A DNA stretch of 64,000 nucleotides, taken from NCBI RefSeq assembly GCF_030936135.1, contig NC_082600.1, positions 6,638,821-6,702,820 on the forward strand, read 5' to 3'. The DNA is from Gavia stellata. Taxonomy: Eukaryota; Chordata; Aves; Gaviiformes; Gaviidae. Position numbers and translations under genes: made by a program. The notes under the pieces were generated by a model. The model was given only the letters and a program-made list of their open reading frames with translations. It was not told the DNA's origin and made no database searches. Below are positions 30,206-42,671 of the stretch, piece by piece. How positions within the stretch are numbered: the stretch's first letter is position 1; each line of letters begins with the position of its first letter.

Positions 30206-32172
30206 GTGGTGCCAGACAGCTGTGGTGTGGTGCAGCGTATGGCTGTGATCCTGCTACCTGTCGACAGAGCTGCGGCATCAGCCTGTTGCCAAGCCAGGGC
30301 ACCCCCGACTTGAAACCAACTGCCCCCAGAGCAGCCTCTGCACACAGACAGGGACAGTATAACCTATGGGATCCTCTCTAGACATTGTGCTGTCCTTAAC
30401 CACCTCTGCACCTAGGCACACCTCTTGGCATGCTTGCTCAGGGCCACTGTCATAGCCCGCAGGCTCACATGCAACTGCGACCTGGCTATTACACAGTGAA
30501 TAGTGTCAGGCATGGATGAATCTATGTACTGCCTGAAGCACTTCTTTCTTTGCGAGCTTTTCTCATGCTTGTAAGCTTGCAACGTGAGCATCCCTTGTGC
30601 CTACAGACTCTCGGCATTTAAAGGTCTTCACAGTGGCACAGAAAACCAGACAACAACCTTCCTTCTTAGGCAGCCTGCTCCTGACAGTCCTCCTTCCTTG
30701 GCATCTTGGGACTCCCAGGAGCTAGCCCTGGACTGTAGTAATTCCCTTCTTGAGAGGAATCGTGTCTCTGCAGCATGACAGCCAAGGGACTCAGGGAAAG
30801 ATGACAACTGGCAGCAAGCTGCCAGTGCTGCCAGGCGGGTCCTGCAGCATGCTCTTGGGCAAGAAACAGCTGCTGGCTGGGGCACTGCTGGGACCCAGGG
30901 GCTGTACTGTGGGTGTTCAGTTGTGCCTGAACACAGCTGGGACAGACATCCTGCAGCATCTGGCTATCTGTGCCAGTTATCCTCTGGGAGTCAGAAAACA
31001 GACTAGTCAAGAAAAGTTTTTAATAATGCTGCTGTGACCAGAGTTGTCAGTGTATCAGGATTTTTACCGAATACAAAAGAGAGAAAATTAAATCTAGGAT
31101 ACTCTTCTCTCTGAGAAGAGACTGCAGAAGGGTAAGCAAGTCTGAGGAAGTGACAGGAAATTGCCAAAGAGCCTGGAAAACCCGGACCCTCTTGGAACGG
31201 GAACCAGTTAATGTGATGGCCTGGGTCATTGGCAAGCCTGACTTTGTGGTAACAATCTGTTGGGATGCAGAGGGCTGAGCAGATTGCATTGTCTTCATGG
31301 AGTCAATCAGTGCTTGTCATTCTTCTTTGTTCCCCGGATTCTCAGCCTTGTCCTTGATCAAAAGAACTTGGCGAGATGAACCTGCTAGGTAAGCATTTAC
31401 ATTGGTTCAAAAGCTCAAAGGTACACAAGAGGGAAACAAGCCCCAAGAAACTAGCAACAGGTTCAAGAGGAGAGATCAGCAAAAGATCATTAACTGTAGC
31501 TCAAAGCTTGCTCTTTGAAGCTGGAGGGATGCAAAGCACTAAAAAAGAATACCATGGCTGTATTCAAATGAAAAAATTCACAAGGGGATCTTAAATAACA
31601 TGTTTCTCTTCTTGCATTCATATACCAAAACCATAATGTGCTATAGCTCTTTGAAACACCAAAGATGCATGGTAAATACAGCGTTATTATGGCCATTTTC
31701 CAATGAAACAAAATTTTGGGGAGAAAGATTAGGCCACAGAATGAAAACCACTGATGTGAAAGATGCAGATAGCATCTCACCTTAATTTTAACTTCATTTT
31801 CCAAAGATACATCATTAGGTGAGGAAGGTTCTGGTAGCTTTGCGTATCATGGAAGAACTGGCCATGTTCGGCAATGTCTAACTTGAAGACTGGGAGAAGT
31901 CTGGCCTTCTCTAGCACTCGGACATGGACAGTCAGACAGTTCTTTTGATGTGATAATTATCAAAGATCTTGTAAATCTTCGCCCATATACCATCGTTGGA
32001 TTTCCACTGGAGGTGTCCCGAATGCAGATACGAGTGCACCTCTTCTGCCACACAGTTGCCGTCAGGCCACTGCTTCTCCTAAATGTGGCATAGACTGCGC
32101 AAGTGCAGGCTTTGAACGGGAGACATCTGAAAAGCTTTCTTAAACCTTGCTGCACGTGTTAAGTCTCCCTCG

Positions 32173-32430
32173 TTAAGGTGGTGGGAACCTGAGCTTGCGA
32201 GTCATGACAAGGTAAGGTGAACGAGCCTCACACTTGTACAGGAGCCAGAGCATCCACAGCCCAGCTCCACAGTCATGGCACTTGTCCGCTGTGCAAAGGG
32301 CTCCCCACTCCAACAGTATGATACCCACCTCACTGGGGTCGCCCAAGGGCAATGCTGTCGGGCTCCCAGCACTTGGTTTGCGTATGGCCCCCAAGGAAGC
32401 CACTTCAGGCTCCCTGCGGTACACAGGCAA
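32173..32430 (-). other. Unrecognised 85-codon open frame
   Basis: Open on the minus strand and preserved unchanged in unit 2 (60800-61057), next to another open stretch (31847-32155) that differs by a 12-bp in-frame deletion. I recognise no domain. It could be a fragment of a host gene captured with the nearby ITPRIPL piece, or chance. Confidence 0.2.
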
Positions 32431-32523
32431 TGCGCACAGCTGTGGAGGGTGACAAATTATTCCGATGGTGCCAGCGCAGGAGCACGGACAGTTATAGAAT
32501 CACTGATTCAGTTACAGAATCAT

Positions 32524-32833
32524 TGCCGGTGCAGAGGGTGCCTAGGACGCTGGGCTCCTGATTTTTCCCCAGCTGTTCCTTGAGGTGGTGGAGGAAGCAC
32601 AGCATGTCCTCCACCAGCTGCTCTCTCGTGCAGGTGCACTCTGGCTCCACGTGGAAGCTGGACTCCCTCACCGGCATATCATCCGTGGTGCCCAGCTTCA
32701 GGTGGAAGGCATGCCCACAGCGGGGCTGCAGGTGCACGAGCAGGCTGGAGACAGCATCATCCTCACGGAGACTCCAACCTTCTAAGGCGCTGCCCACCCC
32801 AATGGCTGGCTTCAGTCGCGGCATGAAACTATT
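32524..32833 (-). pseudogene. ITPRIPL1-like gene fragment D, minus strand
   Basis: On the minus strand this reads SFMPRLKPAIGVGSALEGW, LREDDAV, HAFHLKLGT, ECTCTREQLVEDMLCFLHH and LGTLCTG, matching gene A residues about 165-265 collinearly. The upstream (N-terminal) side is cut exactly by the ERV-L LTR at 32834. The Mab-21 acidic motif is kept (REDDAV). No start or end is present. Confidence 0.85.
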
Positions 32834-33428
32834 TGTGCTGGTTTTGGCTAGGGTAGAGCTAATTTTCTTCATAGTAGCTCGTATGGGGCTGTGTTTTGGA
32901 TTTTTGCTGGAAACAGTGTTGATAAAGCAGGGATGTTTTAGTTACTGCTGAGCAGTGCTTACACAGAGTCGAGGCCTTTTCTGCTTCTCACACCGCCCCG
33001 CCAGTGAGTGGGCTGGGGGTGCACAGAAAGTTGGGAGGGGACACAGCTGGGACAGCTGACCCCAACTGACCAAAGGGACATTCCATACCATATGATGTCA
33101 TGCTCAGCATATAAAGCTGGGAGAAGAAGAAGGAAGGGGGGGACATTCGGAGTGATGGTCTTTGTCTTCCCAAGTAACCGTTACGCGTGATGGAGCCGTG
33201 CTTTCCTGGAGATGGTTGAACACCTGCCTGCCGATGGGAAGTAGTGAATGAATTCCTTGTTTTGCTTTGCTTGCCTGTGCAGCTTTTGCTTTACCTATTA
33301 AACTGTCTTTATCTCAACCCATGAGTTTTCTCACTTTTACTCTTCCAATTCTCACCCCCATCCCACCTGGGGGGAGTGAGTGAGTGGCTGTGTGGTCTTT
33401 AGTTGCCAGCTGGGCTTAAACCACGACA
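32834..33428 (+). mobile_element. ERV-L-type 5' LTR (unit 1/2 junction)
   Basis: 595 bp, begins TGTGCTGGTTTTGGC and ends CACGACA. TATAAA is at 33110-33115 and ATTAAA at 33297-33302. After 8 nt comes a PBS-like TGGCACCCAGTGTGGCGC (33437). It inserted into ITPRIPL fragment D and is in the same orientation as the leader and tandem repeat that follow. Confidence 0.85.
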
Positions 33429-33436
33429 GTCCTTTT

Positions 33437-34886
33437 TGGCACCCAGTGTGGCGCTCGAAGGGTTCAAGATAACGACAGGTTTGATTAGAATGTGCTAGAT
33501 CGAATTTATAGCTGTTATTGCTGTTTAGCTATTAATCGGCAGGCTCCTGTGCTTGCCATGGGGTTTGCTTGCCTTACTGTATATTAGAGTCTAGCGCTCA
33601 TTAGTGGCTGCTTTTTGCTTTCGCTGCTTGCTGTACTGCCATACTGCTTATCATCTTGCTCTGCTGTGCCTAGGAACATTTTGATAACAGCAATGGCCAT
33701 GCGCCTGGGCTGGCAGATGGCCAGGGCATCGCTGCTCTTTCTGTGCTGCTGTACTGGACAGGCTGGAACTCCAGTGTGAACTCGAGTGAAAGGGACTGGA
33801 TGAGTCCACATGGGAGCAGGACACCCCGAAGCGTCTGTGGCTGTGAATAAATCCACATCAGAGCAGGTACATCTCGACGCGTCTGTGGCCGGGGTTATGT
33901 CTGTGCTGCAGCAGGTGTACCACTGAAGGGATTGTGGCCCAAGGATAAGCCCACGCAGGAGAAGGTACACCTCGAAGCATCTGTGGCCGAGGATAAGTCC
34001 ATGCTGCAGCAGGTACACCTGGAAGCATCAGTGGCTGTGCATGAGGTCATGCTGGAGCACCTCAAAGCGTGTGGGCATGGATAAGCCCACAACAGAGCAG
34101 GTACACCCCTGGAGAGACTGCAGCCATGGGAAAGGTAATGGTGGAGCAGGTTTACTTCTGAAGGGACTGTGGCTGTGGGTAAGGCCATGCTGGAGCAGGT
34201 ATATCTCAGAAGGTATTGTGACCCATGGATAAGGCCATGCTGGAACAGGTGCACCTCAGTGTGACTGTGGCTGTGGATAGCTCTATGCCGCAGCAGGTAT
34301 ACCCCTGAAGAGACTGTGGTGCACAGATAAGGCTCCACTTGGAGCAGGTACAACCCTAAGGGACTGCAATCTGTGGATAAGTCCAAGCCGGAGCAGGGGC
34401 AAGGGGAGGACTTCATTGCAATGTTAAACCCTGTGGTCTGGTCCAAAGGGAAGACGGGTAGAGATTGTAATGGAAATACCTTTAAATTGTTGTAGCCCAT
34501 GATTGGAGTTGCATGTTATAGGAATAACTACAGCAAGAACTGCATGAACCAAGGGAGGACAAGCCTTACAAGAAGCAGTGCAAGTGCAGCAGTGACCCCA
34601 CCTGAGCTGGCTTTAGTGCCCCATAACCCCATGCCATACAACATCTCTCCTGTCCTGAGTGACCACCATAACAGATGGAGCCCAAAGTCAAATTAACTCA
34701 ATGGACGTTTTGTGGACATTTATGGACATTTTACAGACATTTCACAGGGGTGATCCACAGACTAAGGGAATGGTATCTGTGTATTGTATCAAAGGATGGG
34801 AAGGGGGGTGGTGGTTAGAGAGACTGTTTTGGATAGCATGAGACATGAGCATGACGTAAGTGGTATGGAATAAGGGGTGGAGAATG
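33437..34886 (+). mobile_element. ERV-L-like internal remnant (units 1-2)
   Basis: The full version of the remnant cut by the window start: PBS, ~370 bp of leader, the ~48-bp tandem repeat (about 33801-34401), then the 3' internal end. It contains no coding frame and has no 3' LTR. Confidence 0.65.
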
Positions 34887-34957
34887 CACTCCCCTTGACG
34901 CAGCCATCTCCTGGGGCACATTAGGCACAGCAGAGCTAGCCAGTCAAAAGAAAGGAT

Positions 34958-35514
34958 TGAGCCACTACACCCAGTACTGGTGCGGCCTCACCTCGAGTAC
35001 TGTGCGTAGTTTTGGGCACCATGGTGTAAGAAGCTTATAAAAGGGTTAGAATGTGCCTGAAGGAGGGCAACAAAGATGGTGAAAGGACGAGCGGGCATAT
35101 CCTTATGAGGCGCAGCTGAGGACACTGGGTTTGTTCAGCTGAGAGGAGAGGAGACTGAGGGGTGACCTCATTGCTGCCTACAACTTCCTCAGGACGGGGA
35201 GCGGAGAGGGAGGGGCTGATCTCTTCTCTCTGGGGTCCAGTCATAGGATGCAAAGGAATGGCTTAAAGCTGCGTCAAGGGCACTTCAGCTTGGATATTAG
35301 GAAAAAGTGCTTCACTGAGAGGGTATCAGGCAGTGGAACAAGATCTCCCCAGGAAACGGCCACGGCCCGAAGCCTGCTGGTATTCAAGAAGCAATTGGAC
35401 AAGGCTCTTTGATATACGATTTAACCTTAAGGTTGCCCAGCGTGGAGTCAGCGGTTGGACTCAATGATCCTCGTGGCTCCCTTCCAACTCAGGGTATACT
35501 ATGATTATGAGGTT
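34958..35514 (+). mobile_element. CR1 3'-end fragment (unit 2)
   Basis: Copy of 1262-1818; no difference seen by eye. Confidence 0.85.
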
Positions 35515-35533
35515 GCTGTTGGCAGGCAGATGA

Positions 35534-35601
35534 TAATAAATCCAAAATAAAGCACGACGCAAGCTCCTGTGAAGAAAATTAACTCTAGTCCAGCGTTAAC
35601 C
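35534..35601 (-). mobile_element. ERV-L-type LTR fragment (unit 2)
   Basis: Copy of 1838-1905. Confidence 0.6.
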
Positions 35602-35610
35602 AGTAGCCCA

Positions 35611-35779
35611 GGGCAGCTGTGAGTCGCTGAGCCGGGGTAGGGCCAAAGGCTGGGGCTGGCTGGCGGGCGTGCCTGTGATGCGCTCTGGCGCCTGTGACAG
35701 CACAGGGCACGAGTCACAATGGGGGTGGTTATAAGGGGCGCCAGCAGGCAGCGCTGCCCCAGTCCGGCCTGGGCCAGCG
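35611..35779 (+). promoter_or_regulatory. Promoter and exon 1 of gene A (unit 2)
   Basis: Copy of 1915-2083: TATAAG at 35730-35735 and a splice donor from 35780. Confidence 0.6.
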
Positions 35780-36080
35780 GTGAGTGCGCACGCGGGGGGA
35801 GGCTGAGCTGGAGGAGGGCGTGGGCAGGAACGCGGAGCCCCAGGGGGGTGGGTTCTCACCCTGCCTCGAGGGCCCAGACACTCGTGGGAGCGCCTTGGGC
35901 AGGGCACTGTGCTGCTGCCGCCGCCGGGGCTGACAGCAGGCCTTCCTGCCTCCCACGATGCCTCGGCCCCTCTCCTACATGTCCCCAGATCCCTGCGGCT
36001 CTCATCCCTGTCCCCCCACCACCAGCAGCTCCCTCCCTCCCAGCCCCACTGAACCCCTTCTCTCCCTCCTCCTGCAGGCC

Positions 36081-37094
36081 ATGGCTGTCGCAGTATTCCT
36101 CGCACTCATTGTGCAAAGCATCATCCAGTACCCGCAGATGGTCAGGGATGAGCTGGATGAGGCCACGCGCGAGTGCATGCAGCAGTGTGCGGAGCAGCTG
36201 AGCCAGGAGATGACTCGGCTGCTGCAGGAGCTGGAGCAGAGGAGCCAGGAGCAGAGCGCCTTTGCCTGGGGAGCCCTGCTCTTTGCTGCCTTGCAGCAGT
36301 GGCAATTCTGGGCCGTTGCTGGAGTCCTGGTCCTGCTCTTTGGGCTCTGCTGGTGGCTCAGGAAAGGGAGCCGTCAGCCAGCCAGCAGCCGCAAGGAGGG
36401 CAGCTCCAGAAAGAAGGCACATAATAAGGAGCAGGCAGTAAAACCCAGTGTTGCACTGCATGTGGGCAGAGTTTTGTCCAGTCGCCTCCTGGACCTGCCA
36501 GAATCGTTCGTGATGGTGGAGGAGCTGGTGGATGAACTTCTCCGCATCTGCCGAAAGCTTTCCAGGAATACTTTCATGCCGCAACTGAAGCCAGCCATTG
36601 GGGTGGGCAGTGCCTTAGAAAGTTGGAGTCCTCATAAGCATGATGCTGTCTTCTGCCTGCTTGTGCCCCTGAAGCCCCCCCGTGGGCACACCTTCCACCT
36701 GGAACTGGGCACCATGGAGGAGATGCCAGCGAGGCATGCCAGTCTCCGCGTGGAGCTCGAGTGCACCTGCACGAGGGAGCAGCTGGTGGAGGACATGCTG
36801 TGCTTCCTCCACCACCCCGAGGAGGAGCTGAGGAGGAATCAGGGCGCCAGCCTCCTAGACACCCTCTGCACCGGCCCCTACCTAGACATGGAGAAAACCA
36901 CCCTCTGGTTCCAGATATTGGTAAAAGCAGCCTGGGTGGCTTTGCCTCTGTCGCAACACTGCCGTCTAACAGTGCTACCTTCCAGGCGCTCAGGCAAGCT
37001 CCGGCTGACAAACACTGACGATATTACCCTCCTGATTGAGGTGATGTTTGGGGTGCAGCAAGATGGCTCAGACACCTTCCTGAGCATCGAGTAG
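36081..37094 (+). CDS. ITPRIPL1-like protein, C-terminally truncated (gene A, unit 2)
   Basis: The 337-residue protein is identical in sequence to that at 2385-3398, with the same TAG, the same HKHD motif and the same loss of the Mab-21 C-terminus. The truncation therefore predates the duplication. Promoter, intron and poly(A) signal (37443-37448) are conserved too, so both copies could be transcribed alike. Confidence 0.8.
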   Translation: MAVAVFLALIVQSIIQYPQMVRDELDEATRECMQQCAEQLSQEMTRLLQELEQRSQEQSAFAWGALLFAALQQWQFWAVAGVLVLLFGLCWWLRKGSRQPASSRKEGSSRKKAHNKEQAVKPSVALHVGRVLSSRLLDLPESFVMVEELVDELLRICRKLSRNTFMPQLKPAIGVGSALESWSPHKHDAVFCLLVPLKPPRGHTFHLELGTMEEMPARHASLRVELECTCTREQLVEDMLCFLHHPEEELRRNQGASLLDTLCTGPYLDMEKTTLWFQILVKAAWVALPLSQHCRLTVLPSRRSGKLRLTNTDDITLLIEVMFGVQQDGSDTFLSIE

Positions 37095-37619
37095 GTAGAG
37101 GCCAGTGTTACCAGCAGCAGGACGTGGCCAGAGAGCTGTGCTGTGCCAGACGAGCAGTTCTCCAAGCACAGGGCCAGGCCTGAGGACACTCCCCGGAGAG
37201 CTCGTGCTGCAGAACTGAGCAGGCTGGACACAGAGAACACGCTGCTCATGCGGCAGTGGGAATTGCTGCCGCATCTTTCCTCCACAGCAGAAGCACACTC
37301 TGGGGAGTGGGACCCGATGCAGCTGAAGGGGCCATTGCAAGGAGCCTTGCAACAGAGACTCCGTTACCACCTGGACGGTGACTGCCCTCCCTCTTCGAGA
37401 GAGTCCATTCCCTCCGGGAGACTGGCCGTGGACAAAGATGGCAATAAATCACTTGTTTGAAGAAACGCTGCATCCATGAGTCTCTGTGCATCACTTTGAT
37501 GGCGAACGCGGGCATAGGGTGCTGACAGCTCAGCTGCGGCAGAGTCAGCGAGCATTTTGCAGAAGAGCTGATGCAGTGGGCTCTGGTTTCAATGATTCCC
37601 TGGGCTTTGGCTTCCCAGG

Positions 37620-37808
37620 TGTTGTGGGTTAATGCCAGTAGGCAGCTTGGCATCACACAGCTACTTAGTCCCTTTCCCCCAGTGGGATGGAGGAGAGACT
37701 CTGAAGCATAAAAGTGGGAAAACGTGTGGGTTGAGAGAGGACAGTTTAGTACGTAAAGCAAGAGCTACATGCCCAGGCCAAGCAAAATAAAGAATTCATT
37801 CACTACTC
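37620..37808 (-). mobile_element. ERV-L-type LTR fragment, 3' part (unit 2)
   Basis: Copy of 3924-4112. Confidence 0.7.
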
Positions 37809-37909
37809 CTCTGGTCTGCTGAGCAGACCTACCTTTTTAGGAAGCCGCCTGCCTCCCTGCGGCTCAGGTTACCATGAAATTTCCTAGCCTTTTATGTCCC
37901 TCAGTTTGT

Positions 37910-40900
37910 TATCATAGAATCATAGAATCATAGAATATCTCAAGCTGGATGGGACCCATAAGCATCATTGAGTCTGAGTCCCTGCTCCTTGCAGGACTGT
38001 CTAAAACTATATCATATGACTAAGAGCATCATCCAGAGGCTCCTTGAACTCTGACAGGCTTAGTGCCATGACCACTTCCCTGGGGAGCCTGTTCCAGTGA
38101 CCAACCACCCTCTTAGGGAAGAACCTTTTCCTAAGGCCCAGTCTGAATTTCCCCTGACACAGCATTATTCTATTTCCTCGTGTCCTGTCGCTGGTCACCA
38201 GAGAGAGGAGATCAGCACCTGCCTCTCTGCTGCCCGCCTTGGGGAAGTTGTAGACTGCGATGAGGTCACCCCTCAGCCTTCTCTTCTCCAAGCTGATCAA
38301 GCCAAGCGACCTCAGCTGCTCCTCCTAAGCCCTACCCTCGAGGCCTTTCACCATCTTGGTCGCCCTCCTCTAGACACCTAGACACACTCTAATAGTCTGA
38401 TGTCCTTCTTACATTGAGGCGCCCAAAACTGCACACAGTACTCGAGGTGGGGCTGCACCAGTGCAGTGTCGAGTGGGACAATCTCCTCCCTCAACCAGCT
38501 AGCTATGCTGTGCTCGATGCAGCCCAGGACCCAGTTGGCCCTTTGGGCTGCCAGGGCACGCTGTTGACTCCTATTAAATTTGCATTCAACCCAAACCCCC
38601 AGATCTCATTCTGCAGCGCTGCTCTCCAGCCTCTCATCCCCCGATTTGATTACCCCATTCCAGGTGGAGAATCGCGCACTTGCTCTTGTTACATTTCACA
38701 CGGCTGGTGATTGCCCAGCTCTCTAGTCTATCCAGATCTCTCTGTAAGGCCTCTCTACCCTTGAGGGAGTCCACAGCTCCTCCTAGTTCAGTATCATCAG
38801 CAAACTTAATTAATGTACATTCGATTGCTGCACCCAGATCATTTATAAAAACATTAAAGAGCGCTGGCCCTAAAATCAAGCCCTGTGGGACCCCACTGGT
38901 GACTGGTCACCAGCCTCATGTAACCCCATTTACCATAACTCTTTGAGCCCAACCCATCAGCCAGTTGCTCACCCAACATACTATGGACTTGTCTAGCTGT
39001 GTGCTGGACATTTTGTCCGGAAGGATACTGGGAGAGACAGTACCAAAAGCTTTGCTAAAATCCAAAAAACCCCACATTTACTGGCTTCCCTTGGTCAATT
39101 AAATGGGTGACCTTGTCATAAAAGGAAATTAAGTCAGTTAAGCAGAACTTTCCCCTCATGAACCCATGTTGGCTATGACCAATGACTGCATTGTCTCTCA
39201 AGTGTTTTTCAGTAACTCCCAGAATAACCTTCTCCGTAATTTTACCAGGCACTGAAGTGAGACTGACAGGCCTGTAATTACCAGGGTCTTCCTTCTTTCC
39301 ATTCTTGAAAATTGGGACAACATTTACCAGCTTCCAGTCAACTGCAACCTCTCCAGACTCCCCAGACTGCTGAAAAATAATCGAGAAAGGTCCTGCGATA
39401 ACATTGGCCAGCTCTTTCAGTACCCTGGTATGAATCCCGTCAGGCTGCATAGATTTTTTCGCATTCAGCTGGAGCAGCAAGTCTCAAACAAGTTCAGAGT
39501 CAGCTGGGAGCTCATCATCCCCCCAGTCACGATCTTCCAACACAAGGCTCCGGGGGTCCCAGGGCCCATCATTGGTGTTAAAGACAGAAGCCAAGAAGGC
39601 GTTAAACTTCTCTGCTTTGTCTACATCCCTATTTGTGACGTGACCAACCTCATCAAGTAAGGGACCAATGTTATCTCTGATCCTCCTTTTGCTGTTAACA
39701 TATTTTAAAAAGCCATTTTTGTTGTCCTTCACAGTGCTAGACAGCTTGAACTCTAATCAAGCTTTGGCCGCATGAATTTCTCCCTACAGTGGCGAACAGC
39801 ATCTCTGTAGTCCTCCCGTGTTGCCTGTCCTTGCTTCCAGTGGCTATACACTTTTCCTTCTGCACCTATGTTCTAGAAGAAGATCCCTGCTCGGCAAAAA
39901 CAGCCTTCTGCACTGCTTGCTTGACTTCCAACACTTTGTAATTGCCTGGTCCGGCACTCTTAAGGGATGGCTCTTAAAAAGTGACCAGCACTAATGGACC
40001 CCAATACCCTCTAACGAAGAGGCCCAGGGGACCTTACTAACTAGTTCCTTGAGCAGCCTGAAGTCTGCTGTCCCCACAGCCAGGCTCGAAGTTTTGCTGG
40101 CAGTTTTCCTCCTGTTGCCAACAACTGGAAACTCAGCTATTTCGTGGTCACTGTGACCAAGAATGCCACTAATCACCACTTTGCCCACGAGTCCCTCTCT
40201 GTTCACAAACAACAAATCTAGGAGGGCGTCTTTCCTAGTCGGCTCCCTTAGTACCCATATCAAAACGTTATCATCAATGTGGCCTTCAGGAATTTCCTGG
40301 GCCTGTTCGTGTCTGCTCTATGACAGTCCCAGTTCGCAGCTGGGACATTGAAGTCGCCCATAAGGACAATCTAGGGTGACTGATCTAGAAATTTCCCTTG
40401 ATTCCTTAGAGAGTAATACATCGGTGCTGTCATCCTGGCTGGGTGATCTATAGTAGAGTCCTGCAAGAACATCTGCTTTATTAGCTTTTCTCTGAATCTT
40501 TACAGAGAGGCTCTCAACCATTTCCCGCTTTGAGAAAGGTGAACCCCATCTGTCGCTAGCTGGCCAAGTGTCATGGAGGCTGACCTGTGATCAAAAACCC
40601 CAAAATTCTGCTGGTGACACCAGTCACAGAGCCAGGTGTTGATCAGCTGGGTCTTCTTGTTTCTTCCCTCTTCATTCCCTGCAACTGAAGGCACAGAGGA
40701 AAACACTACTTAAGCACAAAGTAAAACCCTGCTTGTGCTCCTGATCCCTTAACCATTCGTCCCAAGGCTCTGAAGTCTCTTTTGATCACCCTTGGTCTTC
40801 TTATTGCAACTTCATCGCTGCCTACATAAAAAAACAATAACAGATAATAAACTGAGGGCCATACCAGACTGGGAACATTTCTAATCACAGCTTTAACATG

Positions 40901-40926
40901 AGCCTCAGGGAACGACCACATACAGT
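37910..40926 (-). mobile_element. CR1 LINE, ~3 kb (unit 2)
   Basis: Copy of 4214-7230; the translated blocks (ORF1 esterase end, endonuclease, RT with FADDT, C-terminus) are unchanged. Confidence 0.9.
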
Positions 40927-40930
40927 GGCC

Positions 40931-41268
40931 AGGTCAGACATCAACTATTGCCTGCTCATGCCTCTGAAGCAGCATGGGTGGTTTTGACTCTGTTGTCCAA
41001 ATGCCATATAACAGTGCTGCCGTCCAGCCACTCCTCCAAACTCCAGGTGACAAAAGGCAGCAAGTATAGCCTCTTCATTGAGGTGAAGATTGGGGTGCAG
41101 AAATGCGACTTGGACATCTTCTGGAGAAGCCAGACTACGGAGGCCATCTTCACCCCAACAACAATGCGGCCAGAGAGCTACGCTGTGGCAGTAGTTCTTC
41201 AGGCATATGACCAGGCACGCCCCGCATGACAGCTGCCACCTCAAATGCCTGCAGATCTGCGCCCGCAT
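40931..41268 (+). pseudogene. ITPRIPL1-like fragment C (unit 2)
   Basis: Copy of 7235-7572 with the same internal deletion and the same CR1 neighbours on both sides. Confidence 0.75.
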
Positions 41269-41846
41269 CCTGGTGCACAGGTGGTGTTCTCCTCTATCCC
41301 GCCAGGAAGAGGAAGGGGTTCAGGAGGAGCAGACAAACTGAGCACTGAATGCCTGGCTGCGTAGCTGGTACTCAAGGTTTTGGCTTCTCTGGTCATGGCT
41401 CTACCTTTGAGAAGCCAGGTTTGTTGGGAGCTGATGGCATTCACCTGACCCCATACCCCAGGGAAAAAGAGGGGAGAACGTGGGACACAGAAAGGAAAGG
41501 GAAATCCCTGCACAGCAGCCCTCTGCCGAGAGCGGCACCATCCTCCTCTCAATGGTCTCCCCAGCGCAGCAGCCGGTGAAGACCACAGTGGCTACGAAGA
41601 TGATTTTCGCCTGCTTTCCCCTCGCACTGTCACGGCCATGGTGCTGATTTCACAAGGGCCGGGAAACTCCCTGGCAGCTCCGTCTGGGCAGGGACCAAGC
41701 AAGAGGCTTGTTCACTGGGTTCCGGGTAGAGAATCTGCCTGTCCCAGACACTCCCCAGGGACTTGGTACCGCAGAGCTGAACATGCTGGACATGGAGAAG
41801 ACGCTGCTCTATCGGCAGAGCGAGTTTCCCCATGGGAAATCTCCAC
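41269..41846 (+). other. CR1 ORF1 fragment fused to ITPRIPL 3'UTR-like sequence (unit 2)
   Basis: Copy of 7573-8150. From 41847 to about 42210 nothing is recognised. Confidence 0.55.
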
Positions 41847-42214
41847 CCGCACCTCCTCATCACCCTGGGAAATGTCTCTTTGGAAGCAATGTCCTCTCGC
41901 AGTGGCACAGCAGGAGCAGAGGTCCTGCCATGGGCAGGTCCCACCCCACCACCAGGATATACACCACCACCCCCCATCGGTGTCACGAAGGCACCAAGAG
42001 CACACCCATGTCCACAAGCACAGAGGTCAGCACCGAGGGAGCCGATCCCATCTCACAGGATGGCATCTCAAGGAACAAGCATCCACGGGTTACGTCACCC
42101 GATTTTATGTTTGGTAAGGGCTTGGGAGGCTTCTGTCTGCTTTGTAAAGGGAGCCCCTGGGAGGCACGTCCTGCTGGGTGGGTCTGTACTTTGTGGGTGT
42201 CGGGGCTTTGGCTG

Positions 42215-42386
42215 CCTGGGGCAGCTGTGAGTCGCTGAGCCGGGGTAGGGCCAAAGGCTGGGGCTGGCTGGCGGGCGTGCCTGTGATGCGCTCTGCGCCT
42301 GTGACAGCACAGGGCACGAGTCACAATGGGGGCGGTTATAAGGGGCGCCAGCAGGCAGCGCTGCCCCAGTCCGGCCTGGGCCAGCG
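42215..42386 (+). promoter_or_regulatory. Promoter and exon 1 of gene B (unit 2)
   Basis: Copy of 8520-8691 with a 1-bp deletion (CTCTGGCGCC to CTCTGCGCC, about 42295) and a T-to-C change just before the TATA box (GGGGGCGGTTATAAG). The splice donor is intact. Confidence 0.6.
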
Positions 42387-42671
42387 GTGAGTGCGCACGC
42401 GGGGGGAGGCTGAGCTGGAGGAGGGCGTGGGCAGGAACGCGGAGCCCCAGGGCGGTGGGTTCTCACCACGCTCATGGGAGCTCCTGCAGCAGGGCGCTGT
42501 GCCGCCGCCACCGCCGGGGCTGAGAGCAGGCCTTGCTGCCTCCCAGATGCCTTGCCCCCTCTCCTACCTTCCCCTAGATCCCTGCGACTCCCGTCCCCGT
42601 CCCCCCCCCCGCCCCCCAGCTCTCTCCCTCCCAGCCCCACTGAACCCCTTCTCTCCCTCCTCCTGCAGGCC

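Larger units (their letters stand above)
1..33696. repeat. Tandem segmental duplication, unit 1
   Basis: The sequence starting at 1 recurs at 33697 and again at 62324. Offsets between units 1 and 2 are constant apart from four steps: 33696 up to about 8591; 33695 after a 1-bp deletion in unit 2; 28639 after the ERV1 locus, where unit 2 lacks 5056 bp; and 28627 after a 12-bp deletion near 31940. Only scattered substitutions are visible. The true ends of the duplicated unit cannot be placed because the window begins inside one. Confidence 0.95.
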
